A stretch of 64,000 bases of DNA from Phyllobacterium sp. 628 (lineage in GTDB: Bacteria; Pseudomonadota; Alphaproteobacteria; Rhizobiales; Rhizobiaceae). Location of the stretch: NCBI RefSeq assembly GCF_014189505.1, contig NZ_CP050302.1:124001-188000 (forward strand), written 5' to 3'. Shown one piece after another: positions 8,135 through 16,835 of the stretch. Under the pieces are notes generated by a model. The model was not told the DNA's origin. It made no database searches and saw only the letters and a program-made list of their open reading frames with translations. A program made the translations under genes and the position numbers. Within the stretch, counting starts at the first letter, position 1. Every line of letters starts with the position of its first letter.

Positions 8135-9520
8135 TCAAATAGCAAGCAGAAGGTGTTCCGGGTCGCCTCGCAGGAGATTGCCCACGACTGTCAACCCGCG
8201 ACGCAATTCTTCCTCGGTCGTCGAACCCAAAGAAATACGCACCGCCGGCTTCCACTCTTCTTGTGAAATGCGAAATGATGCCCCCGGAGCGATAGCGACA
8301 TTCTGCAAGCGCGCCTGTGCTACGAAGGATTCTTCACTGCGATCCTCATGCAATGGCAGCCAGATATGCAGGCTCTGCGGATGCGAGCGGAAGAACATTC
8401 CTGCCAGCACGTCCGAGGCGATCTCGTGCCGTCGCCGCAGTGCCTGGCGCTGCCATTGCACCAGATCCATCGCCGTACCGTCTTCAACCCAGCGGCTCGC
8501 GATCTCCGCTACCATGGGCGTGGCCATCCAGTTGGAAACCAGATGCCGGTTTGCAACGGCTGCCACGTAACGGTCCGGCGCCGCGAGATAGCCAATGCGC
8601 AGACCCGGAACCACAGTCTTGGTGAAGCTGGTGAAATAGAGTGTCCGCTCTGGTGCCAATGCCGCGATGGGAGGTGGCCTGTCCTCGACCAACGGACCGA
8701 GAACATCACTTTCGACGATAGCGATATCGCGTTTGCGCGCGACTTCGACAATTTGCGCCCGCCTGATGGAACCCATCACCGTCGCACATGGATTGATCGC
8801 AGCCGGTTGCACAAACAGCGCACGAATACTGGATTCCTTGCATGCGGCGTCGAGCGCTTCCGGGATGATCCCCTGATCGTCAATGGCAATGCCCTTGAGT
8901 GTAAGACCCAGATAGGACGCAAGCGGCACAAGGGTATGATGTCCCGTTGCCTCAGTCGCGATGACCGACCCGACAGGTGCCACACTCATGATGGCGACCG
9001 TCATGGCGGCCGTTGCACCATTCGTCACGCTGATATTCGACGCGGGTATTTCAAGACCGCATCCGCGCAGCCATTTGACAGCGGTGGCGCGGTGGCGTGG
9101 AAACACAACGTTCGGGCGGAACGACAGAGCAGAACTTGCGGGCAGAGTTTCGGAAAGCCAGCCAAGCGCTTTCTTCAACAGCTCATGGTGCATCTTTTCA
9201 CAGACGGGTTTAAGGATCGATAGGTCGATCACTTCACCAAGGCGCTCAGGCAGATAGGGCTGGTCGATCTCCCGCCGCTGCGCCTTGACGAAGCTGCCGC
9301 GCCCGGTTTCGCCGGAAAGCATGCCCCGCCGGATGAGCTCCTCATAGGCCCGGCTGACGGTCTGGACCGACAGTTTCAGATCCTCCGCCATTTTCCGGTG
9401 GGTTGGCAGCCGGGCGCCCGCTTCCAAAGTACCGTCGCCTACGGCGCGCGCAATCTGGTCGGCCAGCGAGAGATAGGCCGGGCGGGTGAGTGAGTTAATA
9501 TCAGGACGCCATAATGTCAT
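8135..9520 (-). CDS. enuR: MocR/GntR-type ectoine catabolism regulator EnuR
   Basis: A 461-residue chimeric regulator: an N-terminal winged helix of the GntR type (about 10-80, with LSVQTVSRAYEELIRRGML as recognition region) and a fold-type I aminotransferase domain (about 110-461). The PLP-binding lysine is Lys301 in SFTKTVVPG, with Asp272 in ESDVLG likely contacting the pyridine ring. EnuR represses uptake and catabolic genes until a pathway intermediate such as diaminobutanoate or its acetyl derivative reacts with the PLP. It sits between ehuA and divergent doeX, with repeats resembling operators on both sides, including one over its own start codon. Confidence 0.9.
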   Translation of the reverse strand: MTLWRPDINSLTRPAYLSLADQIARAVGDGTLEAGARLPTHRKMAEDLKLSVQTVSRAYEELIRRGMLSGETGRGSFVKAQRREIDQPYLPERLGEVIDLSILKPVCEKMHHELLKKALGWLSETLPASSALSFRPNVVFPRHRATAVKWLRGCGLEIPASNISVTNGATAAMTVAIMSVAPVGSVIATEATGHHTLVPLASYLGLTLKGIAIDDQGIIPEALDAACKESSIRALFVQPAAINPCATVMGSIRRAQIVEVARKRDIAIVESDVLGPLVEDRPPPIAALAPERTLYFTSFTKTVVPGLRIGYLAAPDRYVAAVANRHLVSNWMATPMVAEIASRWVEDGTAMDLVQWQRQALRRRHEIASDVLAGMFFRSHPQSLHIWLPLHEDRSEESFVAQARLQNVAIAPGASFRISQEEWKPAVRISLGSTTEEELRRGLTVVGNLLRGDPEHLLLAI

Positions 9521-9580
9521 GATTTTAGATTGATTGAAGTCAGTTCAATTGACAATCAAAAAAACACAGGGTCATGATCA
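9515..9580. promoter_or_regulatory. enuR-doeX divergent control region with operator-like repeats
   Basis: The 85-base gap between divergent enuR and doeX and the first bases of enuR hold several repeats. TGTCATGATTT at 9515-9525 is identical to the core upstream of ehuA and overlaps the enuR start codon, suggesting autorepression. GTCATGAT recurs at 9571-9578. An inverted repeat TTGAA-GTCAG-TTCAA spans 9534-9548, and TGATTG/CAATCA arms lie at 9531-9536 and 9553-9558. TTGACA at 9549-9554 could be a -35 for doeX, though no good -10 follows at the usual spacing. Confidence 0.45.
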
Positions 9581-9605
9581 ATCCACCTTCTAAACTGGAT
9601 TAGTC

Positions 9606-10097
9606 ATGAGCGCCCCCAAGCTTGATGCCATCGATATCCGTATTCTCGACGCTATCCAGCGCGATGGAAGGATCACGAAACTTGCGCTGGCCGAACTGGC
9701 GGGTATTTCCCCGACGCCCTGTTGGACCCGGCTTCGGCGCTTGGAAAAAGCTGGTATCATTACCGGATATCATGCACGCCTTGCCTTGCGGCTCGTGGCA
9801 CCTGTTGCCAGCATTTTAGTGGAAGTGACGCTTGGATCACACAAGCAGATCGATTTCGAGCGTTTCGAGCGCGCCATCAAGCTGCTGCCGGAAGTCACCG
9901 CATGCTGGTCGGTCGGCGGCGGTGTGGATTATATCCTGAAAATTACGACGCGGGATATCGATACCTATCAGCGGTTGATTGACGATCTCTTGCAAAAAGA
10001 CCTCGGGATTGACCGCTATTTCACCTACATCATCACCAAGACGGTGAAAGACGACACAGTCTTGCCGGTTCAGGATCTCATCCAGCCACCGGTTTGA
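9606..10097 (+). CDS. doeX: AsnC/Lrp-family regulator DoeX
   Basis: A 163-residue Lrp/AsnC-type regulator: helix-turn-helix at about 5-60 (LDAIDIRILDAIQRDGRITK and onwards) and an ActD/RAM ligand-binding domain in the C-terminal half. In known ectoine catabolic loci this gene (asnC, doeX) accompanies ssd and the aminotransferase and acts as activator or feast/famine sensor. It is transcribed away from enuR and toward ssd; the 127-base gap to ssd carries a palindrome and a 15-base inverted repeat. Confidence 0.88.
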   Translation: MSAPKLDAIDIRILDAIQRDGRITKLALAELAGISPTPCWTRLRRLEKAGIITGYHARLALRLVAPVASILVEVTLGSHKQIDFERFERAIKLLPEVTACWSVGGGVDYILKITTRDIDTYQRLIDDLLQKDLGIDRYFTYIITKTVKDDTVLPVQDLIQPPV

Positions 10098-10118
10098 GGC
10101 ACACAGTCGATCTCTCTG

Positions 10119-10134
10119 AAACAGCCGGCTGTTT
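10119..10134 (+). terminator. Palindrome after doeX, weak terminator or operator
   Basis: AAACAGCCGGCTGTTT is a perfect 16-base palindrome followed by one more T. As RNA it could fold as a 6-pair stem with a CCGG loop and a short U run, giving partial termination after doeX. Equally it could be a protein-binding site ahead of ssd. Confidence 0.35.
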
Positions 10135-10156
10135 TAGGCAATCTCTCTCATTTTAC

Positions 10157-10171
10157 TGACCGATAAGGTCA
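10157..10171 (+). promoter_or_regulatory. Inverted repeat upstream of ssd, candidate DoeX operator
   Basis: TGACC-GATAA-GGTCA is a perfect 15-base inverted repeat, 53 bases before the ssd start and between two copies of CAATCTCTC. Lrp/AsnC regulators bind sites of about this length and symmetry, and the only such regulator nearby is doeX directly upstream. Function is inferred. Confidence 0.4.
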
Positions 10172-10224
10172 ATCTCTCCTGCCACTATGAGCGAGCATTC
10201 GCGGGTAATTTCAGGGAGAGCCCA

Positions 10225-11718
10225 ATGTCTGCCCATTTTGCACGACCCGAACACCATGACATGCTTGATCGCCTGCAAGATCGCCGCATGCTGCGCGAAC
10301 TTGCCTACATTGACGGCCACTGGACTGCCCATTCAACCGGACAGACGTTCGAGGTGCGAGATCCAGCCACCGGTTTGCCTGTAGCCCGGGTTGCACATTT
10401 GGGAGCAGATGAAACCGCCGATGCAATTGATGCGGCATCGCGCGCGCTCACTTCATGGCGCGCTATGCTTCCGCAACACCGGGCGAACATCCTGCGCAAA
10501 TGGTACGATCTTGTGCTCGCCGCGAAGGAAGATCTGGCGCTGATCATGACGCTGGAGCAAGGCAAACCGCTGGATGAATCCCGTGGTGAGATTGACTATG
10601 CTGCGTCGTTTATCGAGTTCTACGCCGAGGAAGGCAAACGGCTGAACGCTGAAAATGTCACCAGCCATTTGCCGGGCGCACATATGCTGGTGAGCCGCGA
10701 AGCAATCGGTGTTGTCGGCATTGTTACGCCATGGAATTTCCCGTCGGCCATGCTGACACGCAAGGCTGCGGCTGCGCTTGCCGCTGGTTGCACGATTGTG
10801 GCCCACCCTTCATCCGAAACGCCTTTGTCAGCGCTGGCTCTGGCTGAGCTGGCCGAACGCGCTGGCATTCCGGCAGGTGTGTTTAACGTCGTCACCGGTA
10901 AAGCTGCCGCTATCGTCGGAAAACTCTGCGAGGACCCACGTGTCCGCGCTTTGAGCTTTACCGGGTCAACGGAGGTTGGTCGCCTGCTTGCGGCGCAATG
11001 TGCGCCAACGATGAAAAACCTGATCATGGAGTTGGGCGGGCATGCTCCGCTGATCATTTTCGCAGATAGCGATCTGGGTAGTGCTGTCGATATTGCCATC
11101 AGCGCGAAGTTCGCCACCTCCGGTCAGGATTGTCTGGCAGCCAACCGCATTTATGTAGAGCGGCCTATCCATGATGCATTCGTCGCCGCTTTTGCCGAGA
11201 AAATCGCATTTCTCAAAGTCGGCCCCGGCATAATTGATGGTGTCGAGATCGGGCCGTTGATGCATGAGCGCGCGGTGAAAAAGCTCGAGGAGCAAATTGA
11301 GGACGCGCTCGAACGTGGAGCCACATGCGTGACAGGCGGGCAACGCCATGCAAGCGGCCCCTTGTTCTTCGAACCCACACTTCTGGTCAACGTGCCGGAT
11401 GACGCGCTTATCATGCGCGAGGAAACATTCGGACCGGTTGCCGCCGTCACCGTGTTTGATGATGAGAACGACGTTGTTCGCCGTGCCAACGATACGGAAT
11501 ATGGGCTCGTCGCCTATGTCGTCACCCGTGATGGTCAGCGCATGCTGCGCATGGGGCGGGCGCTTGAATACGGCATGGTCGCCATCAACCGGGTGAAGAT
11601 CACCGGTGCCCCCATCCCCTTCGGCGGCATCAAGCAATCCGGTCTCGGCCGCGAAGGATCGCGCCACGGCATCGAGGCTTTCACGGAACTCAAATATCTC
11701 TGCCTCGAAGCAAGCTGA
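10225..11718 (+). CDS. doeC: Succinate-semialdehyde/aspartate-semialdehyde dehydrogenase of ectoine catabolism (DoeC/Ssd)
   Basis: A 497-residue NAD(P)-dependent aldehyde dehydrogenase. The general-base glutamate is Glu269 in LIMELGGHAP and the catalytic cysteine is Cys303 in SGQDCLAAN; the coenzyme-loop motif is VTPWNFPSAM and FTGSTEVG lies between them. In the ectoine pathway it oxidises aspartate-semialdehyde to aspartate, after DoeD; by sequence it is hard to separate from succinate-semialdehyde dehydrogenases. The start at 10225 has AGGGAGAGC in front. It is followed after 17 bases by doeD, so both are probably cotranscribed. Confidence 0.9.
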   Translation: MSAHFARPEHHDMLDRLQDRRMLRELAYIDGHWTAHSTGQTFEVRDPATGLPVARVAHLGADETADAIDAASRALTSWRAMLPQHRANILRKWYDLVLAAKEDLALIMTLEQGKPLDESRGEIDYAASFIEFYAEEGKRLNAENVTSHLPGAHMLVSREAIGVVGIVTPWNFPSAMLTRKAAAALAAGCTIVAHPSSETPLSALALAELAERAGIPAGVFNVVTGKAAAIVGKLCEDPRVRALSFTGSTEVGRLLAAQCAPTMKNLIMELGGHAPLIIFADSDLGSAVDIAISAKFATSGQDCLAANRIYVERPIHDAFVAAFAEKIAFLKVGPGIIDGVEIGPLMHERAVKKLEEQIEDALERGATCVTGGQRHASGPLFFEPTLLVNVPDDALIMREETFGPVAAVTVFDDENDVVRRANDTEYGLVAYVVTRDGQRMLRMGRALEYGMVAINRVKITGAPIPFGGIKQSGLGREGSRHGIEAFTELKYLCLEAS

Positions 11719-11735
11719 GGCGACAAGCAGGAGCA

Positions 11736-13121
11736 ATGCACATGTTGGACCGTTCGAACGAACTCAACGCCTGGGACCGCGACCATTTCTTCCATCCCTC
11801 GACCCATATGGGAACCCATGCGCGCGGCGAAAGCCCGACGCGGGTTATTGCGGGCGGTGAAGGCGCTTATATTTTCGATGTGAACGGTCGCAAAAGCCTT
11901 GATGCCTTTGCCGGGCTCTATTGCGTCAATGTCGGCTATGGCCGCCAGGAAATTGCCGATGCGATTGCCGAGCAGGCAAAGCAATTGGCCTATTATCATG
12001 CCTATGTTGGCCACGGCACCGAAGTTTCGATCAAACTGGCCAAGATGATCATTGACCGGGCACCGGCAGGCATGAGCCGGGTCTATTTCGGCCTGTCCGG
12101 TTCGGATGCCAACGAAACCAACATCAAGCTGATCTGGTACTACAATAATGTCCTTGGACGGCCGGAAAAGAAGAAGATCATTTCCCGCTGGCGCGGCTAT
12201 CACGGTTCGGGCGTCATGACAGGGAGCTTGACCGGGCTTGATTTGTTTCACAATGCGTTTGATCTGCCACGTGCGCCGATCCTGCATACGGAAGCACCCT
12301 ATTACTTCCGCCGCGAAGACCGCTCCCTGAGCGAGGAACAATTCTCTCAGCATTGTGCCGACAAGCTCGAGCAAATGATCCTAGCGGAAGGGCCTGAAAC
12401 GGTTGCGGCATTCATCGGAGAGCCGATCCTCGGGACAGGCGGCATTGTACCGCCGCCCGCTGGATATTGGGAGAAAATCCAGGCTGTTTTGAACAAGTAT
12501 GACGTTCTGCTGGTCGCCGATGAGGTGGTGACCGGTTTTGGCCGCCTCGGCACAATGTTTGGCTCCGACCATTACGGTATCAAGCCGGATCTGATCACCA
12601 TCGCCAAGGGGCTCACCTCAGCCTATGCGCCGCTTTCCGGCGTTATCGTTGGCGACAAGGTCTGGCAGGTACTGGTTGAAGGCTCAGACAAGCTGGGATC
12701 GCTGGGTCATGGCTGGACCTATTCGGCACATCCCATCTGCGCTGCGGCTGGTGTTGCCAATCTCGAACTGATCGACAAACTTGATCTGGTCACCAATGCA
12801 GGAGAAACCGGCGCTTATTTCCGCAAGGCCCTCACAGACGCTTTGGGAAGCCACCCGATTGTTGGTGACATCCGTGGTGATGGCATGCTGGCAGCAGTGG
12901 AGTTCGTCAAGGACAAGGACGACCGCGTATTCTTTGACGCTTCACAGAAAGTCGGTCCGCAAATCGCGGCTGCGCTCGCTGAGCGCGGCGTCATTGGACG
13001 CGCCATGCCACAGGGCGATATTCTTGGTTTTGCACCACCTCTGTGCCTGACCGTTGAGGAGGCTGATATCGTGGTGAAGGCCGCAGTCGACGCTATTGAG
13101 ACTGTCGCTAAAACGCTCTGA
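11736..13121 (+). CDS. doeD: Diaminobutanoate transaminase of ectoine catabolism (DoeD, class III aminotransferase)
   Basis: A 461-residue class III PLP aminotransferase. The PLP lysine is Lys291 in TIAKGLTSAY and the pyridine-contact aspartate is Asp262 in VADEVVTGFGR. It is expected to convert L-2,4-diaminobutanoate to aspartate-semialdehyde, the substrate of the dehydrogenase encoded just upstream. The start has AGGAGCA before it; a second ATG at codon 3 is also usable. Full length for the family, no damage seen. Omega-amino acid:pyruvate aminotransferases are close relatives, but linkage to ectoine genes settles the call. Confidence 0.9.
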   Translation: MHMLDRSNELNAWDRDHFFHPSTHMGTHARGESPTRVIAGGEGAYIFDVNGRKSLDAFAGLYCVNVGYGRQEIADAIAEQAKQLAYYHAYVGHGTEVSIKLAKMIIDRAPAGMSRVYFGLSGSDANETNIKLIWYYNNVLGRPEKKKIISRWRGYHGSGVMTGSLTGLDLFHNAFDLPRAPILHTEAPYYFRREDRSLSEEQFSQHCADKLEQMILAEGPETVAAFIGEPILGTGGIVPPPAGYWEKIQAVLNKYDVLLVADEVVTGFGRLGTMFGSDHYGIKPDLITIAKGLTSAYAPLSGVIVGDKVWQVLVEGSDKLGSLGHGWTYSAHPICAAAGVANLELIDKLDLVTNAGETGAYFRKALTDALGSHPIVGDIRGDGMLAAVEFVKDKDDRVFFDASQKVGPQIAAALAERGVIGRAMPQGDILGFAPPLCLTVEEADIVVKAAVDAIETVAKTL

Positions 13122-13131
13122 GGCAATTGTT

Positions 13132-14152
13132 ATGACGACTGTTCCCGATAAAATGGCGGCTGTGCTCCTGATGGGGCACGGCGATCTCGATAAACTCGTC
13201 TACCGGACTGATGTGCCGGTCGTGCAGCCAGCCGCCAGAGAAGTTCTCATCGAGATTTCCGCCTGCGGTATGAACAATACGGATGTGTGGGTGAGACAGG
13301 GTGCCTATGGCACCGAAGACGATGCCGGGGCTGTTTCGAGCTGGCGTCGTCAGGAGCCGACACTGACGTTCCCGCGTATTCAGGGCACGGATATTGTCGG
13401 CCGTATCGCGACTGTTGGACCAGATGTGTCGCCGAGCCGCGTCGGTGAACGGATGATGGTGGATTTCTCCATCTACAACCGCGAAGACGATAGCTTGGCA
13501 GATATCGATTATATCGGTCATGGCCGTGATGGCGGCTATGCGGAATATGTGGCGGTGCCCGCTGAAAATGCGCACGTCGTCAATACGGATATGAGCGATG
13601 TGGAGCTGGCAACCTTTTGCTGTGCCTATCTGACAGGTGAACAGATGCTTGAACGCGCCGGGCTGAAACCTGGCGAGCGGGTTCTCGTTACAGGCGCATC
13701 CGGTGGTGTTGGCTCAGGTATTGTTCAATTGGCAAGGGCGCGTGGTGCAATCCCTTATGCAATTGTCGGCGCAGGCAAGGAACAGGCATTGCTTAACATC
13801 GGCGCTGAAGCTGTGATCACTCGAGGCGAAGGCGATTTTGTTATGTCGGTCGATAAAGCACTCGGCGGAAAACCCGTTGATGTTGTTGCCGACCTTGTCG
13901 GCGGGGCGATGTTCAACGATCTCTTGCGGGTTTTGCGCCCTGAAGGCCGCTATACGACGGCCGGAGCCATTGCAGGGAACCCGCAGCGATTTTCGCCGTA
14001 TCGTGCGTTATATCGAAGACGGCAAGATCAAACCGCTTGTCGGCGGTGTTTACTGCCTGTCAGAGTTTCATAAGGCACAGACCGATTTCATGGCAAAGGC
14101 CTTTGTCGGCAAACTCGTCGTGGTTCCAGATAAAGCATTTGCAGGATCGTAG
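13132..14152 (+). pseudogene. Zinc-type alcohol dehydrogenase/quinone reductase-like gene with internal deletion and frame change
   Basis: Translation from the ATG at 13132 gives a medium-chain dehydrogenase/reductase: N-terminal GroES-like domain, then the Rossmann motif VTGASGGVGSGIVQLA and a YTTAGAIAG stretch near the end of the first part. At about 13980 the frame is lost. The family-typical C-terminus (IVRYIEDGKIKPLVGG, then AKAFVGKLVVVPD) continues in the next frame to a stop at 14152. The segment that normally joins these parts, roughly 20-30 residues around the substrate-pocket strand, is absent, so this is a deletion rather than a single-base read error. It starts 10 bases after doeD and may have been the last gene of that operon. 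Confidence 0.75.
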
Positions 14153-14158
14153 CCATGG

Positions 14159-14194
14159 CCCGGCTGGTCACACGCGCTTGGTGGGCAAGCCGGG
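14159..14194. terminator. Possible stem-loop between convergent genes
   Basis: CCCGGCT at 14159-14165 can pair with AGCCGGG at 14188-14194, between the 3' end of the dehydrogenase remnant and the 3' end of the RTX gene. A competing small hairpin (GCTTG/CAAGC) lies in the loop. No T run follows, so it is at most a weak bidirectional terminator. Confidence 0.3.
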
Positions 14195-14204
14195 TCGCGT
14201 TGCC

Positions 14205-15743
14205 TTACGTAAATACAAGATCATTAGCCGTGAAGCTGGAGAGCGTGGTGTTTTCAAGAAGAATGCCATAGGTGGCTGAACCGTTGAACGCGACATAAAC
14301 CCCTTCTGGAGTTTGTGTGGATGCGGCCATAAAACTATCAAAGTCGTGGATGCGTGTTGTGCTGGTAGCAGGTCCGATGATCCTCAGGACATCACCGCTA
14401 TTAACATCGAAATCTTCGATATGATCGATGCCCGTGCCAAAATATGTATCGGACCAATATCGGAATGTATCGGCGCCGTCTCCGCCCGCCATCGTGTCCG
14501 CACCCGTGCCTCCCCACAACTCATCGTTGCCTGCTCCGCCTGTAATGAAATCATCACCAACATTGCCAGCAAGGAAATCGCCATAGGCGCCGCCACGCAA
14601 AGTGTCGTTGCCGGATCCGCTTTCCACCTTAAAAATCTCGACATCGGAAAAGGTAAGCGTCGTGTCGACGATACCGGCCGCGGCATCGAAATTTATCGGC
14701 GCAGTGATGCCCTGGAAATACATGGCAAGTGTGTCGATGCCGTCTCCGCCGTCAATGCTGCCTTCGGGAAAATAGATTTGGATCAAATCGTCCCCGGCTC
14801 CCGCGTCAATCGTGGTAAATCCATCAGTCGCATTGAGGCTTGCGTCATGTATTGTGTCGTTGCCATTGCCACCGATGAGAAGATCAGTACCTCCGACACT
14901 GGTAATAATGTCATAACCATCACCGCCAATCATGACATCATTACCAGACCCACTTATCATGTAGTCTTGGCCACGGCTGCCTTCCATGTGATTGTTGCCC
15001 TCGCCGCCGCGAAGCGTGGAAGACGAGACGTTCGTGGCGATGATCGTATCATTGCCGCTGCCAAGTTCAACATTAACGTTCTCAAAACCGCGGATGATTA
15101 CTCCTGTTGACGCCGTGCCTTGCGCAAAATCGACGGTGACATCCTCGGTTCTCCAGGAATCGGAGAGATAGAGCAAATCGGCGTCGCCGCTGCCGCCGTC
15201 AATTTCCGCAGAAGAGAGTGTCGTAAAAATGGAGTCGTTATTTGCACCGCCAAAAAGCCGGTTGGCGCCACTTGTATCGATGATCGTGTCGTAACCATCC
15301 CCTGCGTGGATGTAGTCGTCACCCGCAAGGCCGGTAATGTGGTCATTACCGCGTCCTGTTGTCAGTTCAAGCTTTTCGATGTCGCTGAAGTAAATCTGCT
15401 GTTCGCTCGCCGCGCCATTGCCGATAATGGCGTGCCGCTGCTGTCCATTGAATATGACGGGCGCGCTTAATCTGGAAAGGTTGATCGAAAGTGTGTCTAC
15501 GCCCGCACCGCCCGTCACGGCTCCGCCTACACCGACGAGCTCTAGGCGGTCATTTCCTTCGCCTCCATCAAGGCGATCATAGCCGCTGGAACTGGTCAGA
15601 ATGTCATCGCCAGTACCGCCGTAGATAGAGTCGTTTCCAGCGCCGCCATCAATATGGTCATTTCCGCCAAGACCCAGGATACTATCATTCTGACTTGTCC
15701 CGGCCAGAATATCGTCTCCTTCAGTGCCCACTATCTTTGTCAT
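14205..15743 (-). CDS. RTX repeat (hemolysin-type calcium-binding) secreted protein
   Basis: A 512-residue protein built almost wholly of acidic glycine-rich nonapeptides of the GGxGxDxU type, for example GGNDHIDGGAGND and GGTGDDIL near the N-terminus, and GGAGNDELWGG and GADTMAGGDGAD near the C-terminus. Such repeats fold as calcium-binding beta-rolls. There is no N-terminal signal peptide; the final 60 or so residues (HIEDFDVNSGDVLR and onwards) look like the secretion region used by type I exporters. No catalytic domain is visible, so it may be a structural, adhesive or biofilm protein. No type I ABC exporter or HlyD partner lies next to it. The intergenic region upstream is AT-rich. Confidence 0.85.
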   Translation of the reverse strand: MTKIVGTEGDDILAGTSQNDSILGLGGNDHIDGGAGNDSIYGGTGDDILTSSSGYDRLDGGEGNDRLELVGVGGAVTGGAGVDTLSINLSRLSAPVIFNGQQRHAIIGNGAASEQQIYFSDIEKLELTTGRGNDHITGLAGDDYIHAGDGYDTIIDTSGANRLFGGANNDSIFTTLSSAEIDGGSGDADLLYLSDSWRTEDVTVDFAQGTASTGVIIRGFENVNVELGSGNDTIIATNVSSSTLRGGEGNNHMEGSRGQDYMISGSGNDVMIGGDGYDIITSVGGTDLLIGGNGNDTIHDASLNATDGFTTIDAGAGDDLIQIYFPEGSIDGGDGIDTLAMYFQGITAPINFDAAAGIVDTTLTFSDVEIFKVESGSGNDTLRGGAYGDFLAGNVGDDFITGGAGNDELWGGTGADTMAGGDGADTFRYWSDTYFGTGIDHIEDFDVNSGDVLRIIGPATSTTRIHDFDSFMAASTQTPEGVYVAFNGSATYGILLENTTLSSFTANDLVFT

Positions 15744-16116
15744 GTGCCACCCCGTTGATCCCTTGGATTAACAGTATAATCAAATTATATGCGGGAACAA
15801 TTGCGGCAATATAATAATATCATATCGAAATGCGGTGCTATTATTTCTGATTTATTTCAAAATTTTAAATATCGATTGGTATACTATTTTATATCATGGA
15901 GAATTACTCTTGCTATCACTGAAATATATTGTAAAAACTTAGAACCGGTCTAGAGGACAAACTTTTCCGTTAAAAAGCAGCAAGCGATTTTCGGTCCCAT
16001 TTGCGAAGTTCGGGGAACAGCTTTCCCATATCGGAGCGTAATTGCGACCCAGCTTCGGGAGTTGCTCCACGCTTATATTGTGACGTTACCCTTCAAAATT
16101 TTAGTCTGCCTTTTCG
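15744..16116. other. AT-rich intergenic region, no gene seen
   Basis: This gap separates the RTX gene start from the 3' end of the TetR gene, both on the minus strand. The first 150 bases are very AT-rich with several TATAAT-like words on both strands, in keeping with a promoter for the RTX gene. No open frame with a credible start and no strong hairpin was found. Confidence 0.5.
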
Positions 16117-16749
16117 CTATTTCCCACCTAGCCGTTGCAGATAGGCGCAGAACATATCTGCCATTGCGTCTGCATAGGCTTGGATCTCCTCATCAGAGCG
16201 GGTTTCTTCAGAAAATTCCTTCCCGACGGTGCGCATCGTCGTCAAGATCAGGCCTCCTGCCCGGTGCCTGATCTTGTCCGAAGTCTCCGGAAGTACCTCC
16301 AGCATAAACCGTTCGATGATCGGATCGCCAGCCAGTCTTGCCTCATGGGCTTCCGGCGCATCCCGGTAGAGAGGGGCAGCGTCACTTAACGCCACGCGCA
16401 CGGCAGCTTCCTCGCACTCGGAACGGATAAAGGCATGCACCAGGGATCGCAATCGTTCCAATGGATCTCGCGACTGATCGGTTAAAATGTCACCAAGCAA
16501 ATTCGATGTTTCCCGCCATTCATCGCTTTGAAGTCTAAACAGGATCGCTGCTTTATTGGGAAAGTACTGATAGAGAGACCCGACACTGACACCTGCTTTT
16601 TCAGCCACCCGGGCGGTGGTAAAACGCTGTGCTCCCTCCTGTGCCAAAACCTGAACAGCCGCCTGAAGAACAGCTGTCACCAGATCATTTGAACGAGCTT
16701 GCTTCGGCTTTTTTCTTGAGGAAATCCGGGCACTTGGGCGGTTGGTCAT
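16117..16749 (-). CDS. TetR/AcrR-family transcriptional repressor
   Basis: A 210-residue TetR-type regulator. The DNA-binding domain is at about 20-70, with the recognition helix region VAEKAGVSVGSLYQYFPNKAAILF; the rest is an all-helical ligand-sensing domain. It is divergent from the methyltransferase gene at 16836. In the 86-base space lies a near-palindrome TGACGAATTAGTCG around 16780-16793 that could be its operator. Many such repressors control the neighbouring divergent gene, which here is broken, so it may now act on other targets. Ligand unknown. Confidence 0.88.
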   Translation of the reverse strand: MTNRPSARISSRKKPKQARSNDLVTAVLQAAVQVLAQEGAQRFTTARVAEKAGVSVGSLYQYFPNKAAILFRLQSDEWRETSNLLGDILTDQSRDPLERLRSLVHAFIRSECEEAAVRVALSDAAPLYRDAPEAHEARLAGDPIIERFMLEVLPETSDKIRHRAGGLILTTMRTVGKEFSEETRSDEEIQAYADAMADMFCAYLQRLGGK

Positions 16750-16835
16750 TCTGGTGATCCTGAATGCGATTAGCGAAAGTGACGAATTAGTCGTATTTTT
16801 CTTTCAACGCAATAATGCGCGATGAAGGATTTAAA

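Noticed and set aside
14205..15743. RTX repeats as a DNA tandem repeat or CRISPR-like array
   Set aside because: The periodicity is at protein level (GGxGxD nonapeptides) with varied codons; there are no constant DNA repeats with spacers.
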